Translations under genes and position numbers: made by a program | Shown here: positions 8,168-14,990 of the stretch, in pieces | Layout of the letters: every line of letters starts with the position of its first letter | How positions within the stretch are numbered: the first letter of the stretch is position 1 | Notes under the pieces: model-generated | What the model was told of the DNA's origin: nothing | What the model saw: only the letters and a program-made list of their open reading frames with translations | Databases searched by the model: none | Assembly: GCF_014643375.1 (NCBI RefSeq) | Contig: NZ_BMJJ01000005.1 | Coordinates: 1-64,000, forward strand | Origin: Aureimonas glaciei | GTDB taxonomy: Bacteria; Pseudomonadota; Alphaproteobacteria; Rhizobiales; Rhizobiaceae | Direction of reading: 5' to 3' | DNA: 64,000 nucleotides

Positions 8168-8621
8168 TCTTCGACTTGGCGCGTAGTTTATCAGGATCAA
8201 GCCCGGCTGAAAACTGCATCACTTGGATTGATCGACGGCCATAAACTCTCGGCTATCGATGTAGATTGGAACGCACCGCCGCAGCAGTCATCGAAGCCAT
8301 GTACATTAACGCGTATCGCATAGTATTGCGTAGCATTTGTATTGTTCTGTCACTAGCGAAAGCCTGCGCCAGTCTTGTCCCCCGCATACCCGCCACCCCA
8401 GGGGAGGACCCAAAGCGGGGTGGAGTCAGTGCCGAAATGCCACGCAATCGGCTGCATTGATGCCGAAATTTGACATATTTCGAACAATTTCCATCCTTTC
8501 TGGTTGAAATTGACCGATCCTGCCCTCGATCGGTCTCACCGCCTCGAAAAATCGAGCAGGAAACAGGGTTTGCCCTCATAACTTTTCTAATCTTGGTACT
8601 ACTTGAAGCGACTATCAAGGC
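8168..8621. other. Gene-free gap with hairpins, downstream of the tail Z gene
   Basis: No convincing gene is seen in these 454 bases. There is an 8-bp stem hairpin (GACCGATC at 8512-8519 with GATCGGTC at 8528-8535), a short CTCGA/TCGAG hairpin at 8543-8556, and two direct copies of TGCCGAAAT. The hairpins lie just past the Z stop on its strand and may terminate that operon. An open frame at 8253-8618 on the minus strand has no family features. The gap may be scar tissue from loss of tail genes. Confidence 0.4.
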
Positions 8622-9200
8622 CTAGAACGCGCCTCGCGCCTTGCGCGTGTACCGGTCTAGCTGCCGCAGGACGTTCGCCGCCAGCATCTTGTCGGCATTG
8701 CGCTCGATGGCGACCGATACCGCCCCCTCGTTCATGGCCTCGCCAATGCTCGCACCCTTGGCCTTCTTGATGGGCAGACGAGGCGCGCCCTTCCGAACAA
8801 ACACATGGCCACCCATGCCGATATCCACCCGCTTCTTGCCGAAGATGCCGCCCTTGATGAAGGCGTCGGGATGGAACTGCTTGGCACCCCATATCGTCGC
8901 CACCGTGCCGCCTGGCACCTCCTTGGCTCTGAAGACCTTGAGCGGGACCTCGGACGTAGATCCACGAATGGTGGCCGTCAGCGTCTTCGGTGTCGATGCT
9001 GGACGGATGTAGATGCCCTTGCGGACGCGCTTGGCCTCCAAGGACAGGCGAGAAGCGACGATGCGCTCGGCGACCTTCTCAACCTGCCTTGCCGTGTCAT
9101 TCGTCGCCTTCGATAGCGCCTGATTGAGCCGCGGCGCCTTAAGGTGGTCGAGGTAGCGCCGCAGGTCTTTCGTGCGCCATTGGGCTTTGATGTCGAACAT
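8622..9200 (-). CDS. Minor tail protein Z-like
   Basis: A 192-residue protein, the same length as lambda gpZ. The N-terminus (MFDIKAQWRTKDLRRYLDHL) and the conserved middle (RVRKGIYIRPAST, then FRAKEVPGGTVATIWGAKQF) match the prophage minor tail protein Z family, which finishes the tail terminator region for head joining. GGAG precedes the ATG with short spacing. In lambda this gene lies downstream of E, FI and FII. Here it is upstream of the terminases, cut off from the rest of the virion genes by five plus-strand genes. Confidence 0.75.
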   Translation of the reverse strand: MFDIKAQWRTKDLRRYLDHLKAPRLNQALSKATNDTARQVEKVAERIVASRLSLEAKRVRKGIYIRPASTPKTLTATIRGSTSEVPLKVFRAKEVPGGTVATIWGAKQFHPDAFIKGGIFGKKRVDIGMGGHVFVRKGAPRLPIKKAKGASIGEAMNEGAVSVAIERNADKMLAANVLRQLDRYTRKARGAF

Positions 9201-9269
9201 GATCGCTCCAAAGAAAAAGCCGCCGAGGCTGACCTCGACGGCTCGATATGCGCGGCAGTGCCTGGACGG

Positions 9270-9728
9270 TTACGCGGACGCAGCGTCCATCGCAGCGCGG
9301 ACGTCGCTCTTGGTCCGTGCGCCTTCGATGTTGATGCCCTTGGACGCGGCGTGCGTTTCCAGCTCTTCGCGGGTCATGCCATCGAGGTCGACGACTTCGC
9401 CGGTGTTGCCAAGGGCGCCAATTTCGCCGCCGCCATCGGCTTCGGCAGCAGTTTCACGTTCGGTCTCGGTGGAACGGACGTCGGCATAGTCGCTGGATTC
9501 GCCGGAGACGAGGTCGGCAGTGACAGTCGAGGTGACGGGGTTGAGGCCGGACATCTCGAGAGTGCCAGCGCCGCCCTGCGATGCCATGGGCTTTTCGCCG
9601 AAGGCGCCAGCGCGACGAAGGCGCTCGACCACCTCGGACGACGTGCCTTCCGGAACGGGGCCGGGGCTGAACTGCTTGGGCTTGCCATCGACGGCGACGT
9701 TGACGCTGCGCTTGATCTCATCGGACAT
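9270..9728 (-). CDS. HeH/SAP-type protein of the head-tail region
   Basis: A 152-residue acidic protein. The ATG at 9728 is preferred over an upstream in-frame one because an AGGG element precedes it. The N-terminal half is low in complexity. The last 35 residues (LDGMTREELETHAASKG, then INIEGARTKSDVRAAM) form a HeH/LEM-like helix-extension-helix unit, often found in phage genes between the capsid and tail genes (FI-like position). It sits directly upstream of the Z-like gene on the same strand, so this pair is probably a displaced piece of the virion module. Confidence 0.55.
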   Translation of the reverse strand: MSDEIKRSVNVAVDGKPKQFSPGPVPEGTSSEVVERLRRAGAFGEKPMASQGGAGTLEMSGLNPVTSTVTADLVSGESSDYADVRSTETERETAAEADGGGEIGALGNTGEVVDLDGMTREELETHAASKGINIEGARTKSDVRAAMDAASA

Positions 9729-9819
9729 CTTGCGGACCCTTATTAGCGATGTGCGCTCGAATGCTTTCGTTGGCATTCGTGTGCGATGGTGTGTTTTCGA
9801 TAGCAGACATCGCTCAGTG

Positions 9820-9833
9820 TTTGCAAAACGTCA
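9820..9833. promoter_or_regulatory. Dispersed operator-like motif, copy 2
   Basis: TTTGCAAAACGTCA followed by ATTGCAAC. It lies about 90 bases upstream of the minus-strand gene at 9728; read in that direction it contains TTGACG, which could serve as a -35 element. An imperfect inverted repeat (CGAATGC and GCATTCG) lies between it and the gene. Confidence 0.55.
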
Positions 9834-9847
9834 ATTGCAACATCCCG

Positions 9848-10090
9848 CTAAGCAGTCCGCCAAACGCGAGCACCGCGGACCTGTTCGCCGTCGACCTCTT
9901 CCGTCCGCTCCTGCCAGGTGAACCGCCGTCCGTCTTCCTGCGAGTTACGGTAGTAGCAACCGGCCTCAGCGGACTTGGCCTTCCGCATGAAGAAGCTTTC
10001 GCCCACCGCCATGGTGCGCCAAGGGCCGTTCGTGTCTCGACGAGGCCGCTCGTCGCCAGGAATGGGGATATCGTTGCGCAGCAGGTGCAT
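9848..10090 (-). CDS. Hypothetical phage protein
   Basis: An 80-residue basic protein (MHLLRNDIPIPGDERPRRD at the start) with two Trp and several Arg in the C-terminal half (RRFTWQERTEEV). AGGAG precedes the ATG at 10090, and a motif copy (GTTTGCAA) lies about 20 bases further upstream. No family is recognised. It is the first of three leftward genes ahead of the HeH and Z-like genes. Confidence 0.5.
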   Translation of the reverse strand: MHLLRNDIPIPGDERPRRDTNGPWRTMAVGESFFMRKAKSAEAGCYYRNSQEDGRRFTWQERTEEVDGEQVRGARVWRTA

Positions 10091-10112
10091 GACCGCTCCT
10101 ATGATTTGCTGG

Positions 10113-10119
10113 TTGCAAA
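10113..10119 (-). promoter_or_regulatory. Dispersed operator-like motif, copy 3 (half site)
   Basis: On the minus strand AAGTTTGCAACC lies about 22 bases upstream of the ATG at 10090. Only the TTTGCAA half of the bipartite motif is well kept; the GTCA half is degenerate. Confidence 0.45.
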
Positions 10120-10504
10120 CTTATTGTGCCATAGAATGACGCTTCGCGTCAACATACACCGCAGTTGCAGGCCTTCAGGGCCGGGAAATACTAATTTCGG
10201 CCCGAGATACTCACCGGCATACACCTAAGTCATTGAAAGCATTCGACCTATATTATTATATTTATTTCATAAGGAAAATAATAATAATAGGTGTGCCTGT
10301 CTGCGCATGCCTGTCGTGTGCATGGCGCGCATGCATGTCTATCTCTCTCGGTCCGTCCGCATAGAAAGATACTGAAATACTGAACAGCGAAATCAGCGCG
10401 TTAGGTGTATTTTTTGCCGTATTTTTTACGTTCGTATTCTTTTAAGTTCCGAAAGCGGCCAGATGAGCCCGCGTAGGCACGGTGCCAAATCGACTGCCAC
10501 AACG

Positions 10505-10518
10505 TTTGCAATTTGACA
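10505..10518 (+). promoter_or_regulatory. Dispersed operator-like motif, copy 4
   Basis: TTTGCAATTTGACA overlaps the -35 hexamer of the promoter at 10513-10541, so a bound protein would directly block RNA polymerase. Confidence 0.6.
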
Positions 10519-10541
10519 ACGCTATGCGTGGCGCGTATATC
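10513..10541 (+). promoter_or_regulatory. Sigma70-type promoter
   Basis: A perfect TTGACA at 10513-10518, a 17-base spacer and TATATC at 10536-10541. The gene at 10568 begins about 20 bases after the expected start of transcription. This is one of the best promoters in the prophage. Confidence 0.7.
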
Positions 10542-10567
10542 GGATGACATCGGTCAGGAGGGCGCAA

Positions 10568-10912
10568 ATGGAATTCACCCAGGTCATCGACGAGGATGGC
10601 GATCCTGTTTGCGTCTATTGCGATGGGCACGTCGACCTTCGTGAGCATGGACGCTCTTGTGCTCTCGCCGTCGCCAGCTTCGTCAGCGAGATGGCGAAGG
10701 ATCGAGAAACGGATCTCGGCGAGACATTCGCTGTCGCCTCTGCAACGCTCTTGGGTCGTCACCTGCCAGAGGGCATCAAGGTCGAGCACTTCTGGATGTG
10801 CGACCTTCGCGGCGACCCTGAGTGGGAAGGCGACGAGGACTACTTCCTCGACATCTGCCCGGCGGATGCTGCCGGCGCTTTCCCCGTCACCGGGGCCATT
10901 TTCGCCAAATAG
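10568..10912 (+). CDS. Hypothetical phage protein with Cys cluster
   Basis: A 114-residue acidic protein. ATG 10568 was chosen over an upstream in-frame ATG because GGAGG lies seven bases before it. An N-terminal CVYCDGHVDLREHGRSC pattern could bind one zinc ion. The C-terminus is rich in Asp, Glu and aromatic residues (WEGDEDYFLDICPAD). It is transcribed from the promoter just upstream with its operator-like motif. No family is recognised. Confidence 0.55.
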   Translation: MEFTQVIDEDGDPVCVYCDGHVDLREHGRSCALAVASFVSEMAKDRETDLGETFAVASATLLGRHLPEGIKVEHFWMCDLRGDPEWEGDEDYFLDICPADAAGAFPVTGAIFAK

Positions 10913-10925
10913 CCCGTCCCGAGCG

Positions 10926-10939
10926 TTTGCAAATCGTCA
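10926..10939 (+). promoter_or_regulatory. Dispersed operator-like motif, copy 5
   Basis: TTTGCAAATCGTCA in the 44-base gap between two plus-strand genes, ending 17 bases before the GTG start at 10957. It is identical to copy 6, 774 bases away. Confidence 0.65.
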
Positions 10940-10956
10940 TCACAAGGATCATTCAC

Positions 10957-11664
10957 GTGGAAGCACAGACCCTATCCGACTTCATCGTCGCCGAAGTCGC
11001 CCGCCAGGGCAGCCAGGAAAACGTTCGCATCATCGTCGAGAAGAACATCGGCAAGGTGATTGAGGACGCCGTCAGCAGCGCCATGCGCAGCTATGGACAC
11101 GTCGGAAAGCAGATCGAGGCCGCCGTCGCCAAGTCGCTCGAGCTGACCGCCCCGCTCGATGTTCCGGCCTACGGCACGATGGTCATGGCCGTCCTGCGCC
11201 AAAAGATGGATGCAATCCTGACACCGCTGGTCAATGAGCGGCTCGCGGCAGAGATGACCGAAATCCTGTCCACGGCGCCAGCCGAGGTCAAACTGTCCGA
11301 TATCGTCGGCGCAATGAAGGAAGACGAAAACATCGAAGACCGCTTCGGCACCAGCGCAACTCTCATCATCGAAGAGAGCGACGCCGTCCCCGGCTACAAG
11401 ACGGTGTATCTCGACCCCGAGGAAGAGCGGAAAGACCCCTTCGGCGCGAAACGATCGAAGTACGATTGCGCCCTGCGCTTCGGCCTGAACTCGGCTGGCG
11501 AGATCTACAGCCTCTTCGTCGACCGCAAGGACGCCAAGACGACGATCGTCATGGGCCATCTGCCGAAATATCAGCGCATGGTTTTCGTCGCCTATGCCTG
11601 CGGCGGCAAGGTTATCATCGACGGCGGCGAGGACGATTTCGACACGTCCTTCGGCGACTACTAG
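10957..11664 (+). CDS. Hypothetical phage protein, helical N-terminus
   Basis: A 235-residue protein starting at GTG 10957 behind AAGGA. The first 120 residues are predicted amphipathic helices (NVRIIVEKNIGKVIEDAVSS); the remainder is beta-rich with a conserved-looking end (MGHLPKYQRMVFVAYACGG). It ends in an acidic tail (DGGEDDFDTSFGDY). No enzyme motif is seen. It stands between two motif copies, suggesting its own regulated transcript. Confidence 0.5.
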   Translation: MEAQTLSDFIVAEVARQGSQENVRIIVEKNIGKVIEDAVSSAMRSYGHVGKQIEAAVAKSLELTAPLDVPAYGTMVMAVLRQKMDAILTPLVNERLAAEMTEILSTAPAEVKLSDIVGAMKEDENIEDRFGTSATLIIEESDAVPGYKTVYLDPEEERKDPFGAKRSKYDCALRFGLNSAGEIYSLFVDRKDAKTTIVMGHLPKYQRMVFVAYACGGKVIIDGGEDDFDTSFGDY

Positions 11665-11699
11665 CGCCTCCCCGCATCCGCCTCTGCTCGGCCACTACG

Positions 11700-11713
11700 T
11701 TTGCAAATCGTCA
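11700..11713 (+). promoter_or_regulatory. Dispersed operator-like motif, copy 6
   Basis: TTTGCAAATCGTCA, identical to copy 5, ending 13 bases before the ATG at 11727. Confidence 0.65.
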
Positions 11714-11726
11714 ACGGAACATCATC

Positions 11727-11900
11727 ATGCGCTCTCACCTCGAATACTGGCCTTCGCCGCCGCGCCCGAACCGTGGCAGCCTCGTCAAAGATCTCTGCGC
11801 CCTCGCCGCCGTCTTCATGATGGTCGCAGGCATCGGCGCGGCCTCCCTGGCGGCCCTCGACCACGACCTGACTGTCGCAGCGCGCGGTGACCGGCTTTGA
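11727..11900 (+). CDS. Small membrane protein A (57 residues)
   Basis: A 57-residue protein with a polar, Pro/Arg-rich N-terminus (SHLEYWPSPPRPNRGS) and one hydrophobic segment (LCALAAVFMMVAGIGAASLA, about residues 24-43), so a single-pass membrane protein with the N-terminus probably in the cytoplasm. Its TGA stop overlaps the next gene's TTG start (TTGA). An operator-like motif ends 13 bases before its ATG. Holin, lysis inhibitor or superinfection exclusion are possible roles for such a protein; none is shown. Confidence 0.55.
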   Translation: MRSHLEYWPSPPRPNRGSLVKDLCALAAVFMMVAGIGAASLAALDHDLTVAARGDRL

Positions 11901-12046
11901 GCGCGACGCGGACAAGCCCGCTCTATTGCGCGGATAGAGCCGAGGTCGAGCGGTTGAAGCTCCTGCTCGGCGCGGTCGCGGTCGGCTTCGCTTGCGGAAC
12001 GGCGTTCGGGATCATGGTTGCGGCGTTGAGGGGGATGGGCTGGTGA
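11897..12046 (+). CDS. Small membrane protein B (49 residues)
   Basis: A 49-residue frame starting at TTG 11897 within the preceding stop and ending in a GTGA overlap with the methyltransferase gene. A basic, Cys-containing N-terminal part (LYCADRAEVERLK) leads into one hydrophobic segment (LLLGAVAVGFACGTAFGIMV). The double four-base overlap with both neighbours is the main argument that it is real, since its start codon is weak. The function is unknown. Confidence 0.5.
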   Translation: MSATRTSPLYCADRAEVERLKLLLGAVAVGFACGTAFGIMVAALRGMGW

Positions 12047-14058
12047 CGGCGCACTTTCTCGACTTCGCCGCCACCGCCAAATCCCCCAAGGTCCGCCCGC
12101 TCATCGTAGACAGCTTCGCCGGTGGCGGCGGGGCTTCGACGGGGATTGAGATGGCGCTCGGCCGCTCGCCGGACATCGCCATCAACCACAACGCCGCGGC
12201 GCTCGCCATGCATGAGGCGAACCATCCTGAGACGCGGCATCTGTCCAAGAACATCTGGCAGGTCGACCCTCTACAGGAAATTGGCAACCGCGAGGTCGGG
12301 CTCGCCTGGTTCTCGCCGGACTGCAAACATTTCAGCAAGGCCAAGGGCGGCAAGCCGGTGAAGCGGAACGTCCGCGACCTCGCCTGGACGGTCGTACTAT
12401 GGGCGAAGCGTGCGAGGCCCGGCGTCATCATCCTTGAGAACGTCGAAGAGTTTCAGGATTGGGGACCGCTCGTCGAGACCTTCCCCGGCTCGGACAAATG
12501 GATTCCCTGCCTCGAGCGCAAGGGCGAGACCTTCAAGAAGTGGGTCCGTGACCTCAAGCGCTGCGGCTACAAGCTCGAATATCGCCAGCTGATCGCCGCC
12601 AACTATGGGGCGCCGACGACGCGCAAGCGGCTGTTCCTCATCGCCAGGCGCGACGGCCTCCCGATTGTCTGGCCGGAGCCGACACATGGCAAGCCGACAG
12701 ATCCGGATGTCATCACCGGTCGCAAGCTGCCGTGGTTGACTGCCGCGAGCATCATCGACTGGTCACTCCCCTGCCCGTCCATCTTCGAGACGAGCCAAGA
12801 GATCAAGGCGAAGCACGGCGTTCGTGCGGTGCGCCCGCTGGCGCCGGCCACCATGGCTCGGGTGCAGCGCGGAACGCAGCGCTACGTGTTGGACAGCGCT
12901 AAGCCGTTCATCGTCGGATGCGGCGGGCGCATGGGGCAATCCCGCGAGCGGTCCGTCGAGCGACCGGTGCAGACGATGACGGCGAAGGCGGATGCATGCA
13001 TCGTCGCACCAAGCGTCATCAAATTCCAGACGGGCTCGACCGGCAGTCCGATGGACCCGCCGATGCCGACTGTCACCGCCAACAGCTTCATCAAGCGGCC
13101 AGGCGGGGCGGCGCCGCTCGGTATTATCGCGCCGCACTTAGTGCCGATCACGCATACCGGTGACGTCCGGACCTATAGCGCCGAAGATCCTATGCGGACT
13201 GTCACGACGGCGAACGGCGGAGAGGTGGCTCTTGTCGCCCCGACGCTGATCCAGAGTGGCTATGGCGAACGCGAGGGGCAAGAGCCGCGGTCGCTCGACA
13301 TCGAGGCCCCGCTTGGCACAGTCGTCGCCGGTGGCGTCAAACACGCCCTCGTCGCCGCACATATTTCCCGTCAGTTCGGCGCCAGCGTGGGTCAGGGGGT
13401 CAATGCGCCGGCGCCGGCTGCGACAGAAGTCAACAAGTCGATGCTGATCGCCGCCTTCATGGCACAGCACAACAACGATAGCCGCCGCGCCGGGGGCGTC
13501 AATCCGGGCCAGCCAGCGGACCGGCCGATTTCGACCATTACCGCTTCTGGATCGCAGCAGGGAGTGGTCGCTGCGCATCTGTCGCAGCCCTACGGCTCAA
13601 ACAAAACCGCCAGCGGAGGTGACCTCAGCAACCCTGCGCCGACGATCACTACTTCAGGCGAGAGGGGCGGCGGGCACGCGGCACTCGTCGCGGCCTTCAT
13701 GGTGAAACACTACGGCACCGGCGACGGTCAGGTAGTCGACGACCCGTTCGGCACGGTGACTACGCGCGACCGCTTCGGGCTGGTGACGGTCCGCATCGAA
13801 GGCGTCACCTACGTCATCACCGACATCGGCTTGCGGATGCTGACGCCGCGCGAGCTGTTCAACGCGCAGGGCTTTCCGCGCGGCTACATCATCGACGGCA
13901 TCAGCTTTTTCGACCCAGAGACTGGCAGGACAAAGTTCCTGTCGAAGGCCGATCAAATCTCATGCTGCGGCAACAGTGTTTGCCCGCCGCTGGCCGCTGC
14001 GCTCGCTGCCGCCAATGCCGGCCATCTCCGCGAAGACCGAATGGCCAAGGCCGCATAA
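12043..14058 (+). CDS. Phage DNA cytosine-C5 methyltransferase with repeat-rich recognition region
   Basis: A 671-residue protein starting at GTG 12043 (overlap GTGA). Motif I (DSFAGGGGASTG, residues 23-34), the catalytic loop with Cys94 (FSPDCKHFS, a variant of the usual PPC), ENV (132-134) and the QxRxR region (YGAPTTRKRLFLIARR) identify a C5 methyltransferase. Between residues about 270 and 590, where one target-recognition domain is expected, four or five loose copies of a 50-70 residue unit appear (PxxTxT, then ALVAAH or similar, then a Gly-rich stretch). The closing motif IX-X part (LTPRELFNAQGFP) follows. No partner endonuclease is nearby, so it probably protects phage DNA from host restriction. 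Confidence 0.88.
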   Translation: MTAHFLDFAATAKSPKVRPLIVDSFAGGGGASTGIEMALGRSPDIAINHNAAALAMHEANHPETRHLSKNIWQVDPLQEIGNREVGLAWFSPDCKHFSKAKGGKPVKRNVRDLAWTVVLWAKRARPGVIILENVEEFQDWGPLVETFPGSDKWIPCLERKGETFKKWVRDLKRCGYKLEYRQLIAANYGAPTTRKRLFLIARRDGLPIVWPEPTHGKPTDPDVITGRKLPWLTAASIIDWSLPCPSIFETSQEIKAKHGVRAVRPLAPATMARVQRGTQRYVLDSAKPFIVGCGGRMGQSRERSVERPVQTMTAKADACIVAPSVIKFQTGSTGSPMDPPMPTVTANSFIKRPGGAAPLGIIAPHLVPITHTGDVRTYSAEDPMRTVTTANGGEVALVAPTLIQSGYGEREGQEPRSLDIEAPLGTVVAGGVKHALVAAHISRQFGASVGQGVNAPAPAATEVNKSMLIAAFMAQHNNDSRRAGGVNPGQPADRPISTITASGSQQGVVAAHLSQPYGSNKTASGGDLSNPAPTITTSGERGGGHAALVAAFMVKHYGTGDGQVVDDPFGTVTTRDRFGLVTVRIEGVTYVITDIGLRMLTPRELFNAQGFPRGYIIDGISFFDPETGRTKFLSKADQISCCGNSVCPPLAAALAAANAGHLREDRMAKAA

Positions 14059-14085
14059 GCGCCTCATCATAACAAGGAATTCAGC

Positions 14086-14373
14086 ATGACCAGCAATAGT
14101 CCGTTCGGCACCTATGATCCGGCTTCGGCGCAGGTGAATGGCACGCCCTCGCTGCACAGGAGAAGTCCCATGGCTAACAAACCCGACGCGCTCCTGCCGT
14201 GCCCATACTGTGGCGGAGAGCCATGTCGACGCGGCCGGAAGTCGTGGCCGAAAACTCATTGGGTTCAGTGTCGATCCTGTAGGGCACGCGGCCCTGACGG
14301 CTTGCTGGTTGCAGATGACGCGGACCGAGGCTGGAACAGCCGCGCCCTCGTCCGTCTCGACAAGGATGGTTGA
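14086..14373 (+). CDS. Lar-like zinc-ribbon protein
   Basis: A 95-residue protein whose C-terminal 65 residues match the Lar/restriction-alleviation pattern: LLPCPYCGGEPC, then WVQCRSCRARGP, then RGWNSRA. Four cysteines form a zinc ribbon. Two starts have ribosome sites: ATG 14086 (AAGGA upstream) and ATG 14170 (AGGAG upstream), so a shorter product starting MANKPDALLPCP is equally possible. The Rac-prophage Lar protein modulates type I restriction; that role is inferred only from similarity and from the methyltransferase next door. Confidence 0.6.
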   Translation: MTSNSPFGTYDPASAQVNGTPSLHRRSPMANKPDALLPCPYCGGEPCRRGRKSWPKTHWVQCRSCRARGPDGLLVADDADRGWNSRALVRLDKDG

Positions 14374-14377
14374 GGGG

Positions 14378-14608
14378 ATGCAGTCGCAGAGCCGCCGGCC
14401 TGCCAAAAATGCCACCTTCGTCCCGCGCTTCACAGCCCGCCAGCAAGCCAGCTTCAACACCCTCGACGAATTCGCCGCTGCCTGTTTCTGGCGCAACCGT
14501 CGAGCGGGCCTGTCCCACACCCAGGCCATGACGATCGCTGTGGACGACATGCTCATCCGCGCAGAGGTCGCGCGGCGGCCGGCCCTACGATGCTCACGCG
14601 CGTCCTGA
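14378..14608 (+). CDS. Hypothetical phage protein
   Basis: A 76-residue basic protein (SQSRRPAKNATFVPRFTA at the start) with a helical middle (NTLDEFAAACFWRNRRAG, then HTQAMTIAVDDML). An in-frame ATG at 14366, overlapping the upstream stop, is an alternative start. It overlaps the next small frame by 19 bases. No family is recognised. Confidence 0.4.
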   Translation: MQSQSRRPAKNATFVPRFTARQQASFNTLDEFAAACFWRNRRAGLSHTQAMTIAVDDMLIRAEVARRPALRCSRAS

Positions 14609-14736
14609 TCGCCGACCGCTACTCATCGGCCTATGCGAACGAGACGAAATTCATTCAGTCGCTCATCGACGCGGTGAACATCGAGTGGCGCCAGTCCGGC
14701 CAGAAAGGCGCTGCCCTCGTCACGGCGAGCTATTAG
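14590..14736 (+). CDS. Hypothetical 48-residue protein
   Basis: A short frame giving MLTRVLIADRYSSAYANETK and ending in TAG at 14736. Codon use resembles that of its neighbours and it overlaps the preceding frame, which supports coupling, but no ribosome site stands out. The function is unknown and existence is only moderately likely. Confidence 0.35.
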   Translation: MLTRVLIADRYSSAYANETKFIQSLIDAVNIEWRQSGQKGAALVTASY

Positions 14737-14990
14737 GACGGCGTCGGCTTCCTTGAGACGACGGCCGGCAGATCACCACTACAGGTGGAGGAAGTGCGCA
14801 CTCATATCCGACGAAAGAGGCAGCAACTGCCGTCAAGATTAGCGTAGCTCGGAGCGCCGCGACATTTTCCGCGCCAGCAGCTGCATATTCAGCAGCCACG
14901 TCGGGAACCACGGTTGAAGTCCCAAGTGATGCGGGCCACGCTCATATAGAGCGCAGGTTGCGCATGATTCTTCGATCCGAAGGGGGCGGC

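Larger units (their letters stand above)
10091..10567. other. AT-rich gene-free region, candidate origin or control region
   Basis: Between divergent genes, about 475 bases contain no gene. A strikingly AT-rich block (10240-10290: TATTATTATATTTATTTC and AATAATAATAG) stands out in a GC-rich genome. Flanking it are ATACACCTAA (10219-10228) and its inverse TTAGGTGTAT (10401-10410), a small hairpin TGACGC-TTC-GCGTCA (10137-10151), and repeated TATTTTTT stretches near 10411-10430. An origin of replication or a silenced promoter region are both possible; nothing here proves either. Confidence 0.45.

Noticed and set aside
8253-8618. 121-codon minus-strand frame in the 8168-8621 gap
   Set aside because: No ribosome site, no family features, and codon use unlike phage neighbours.
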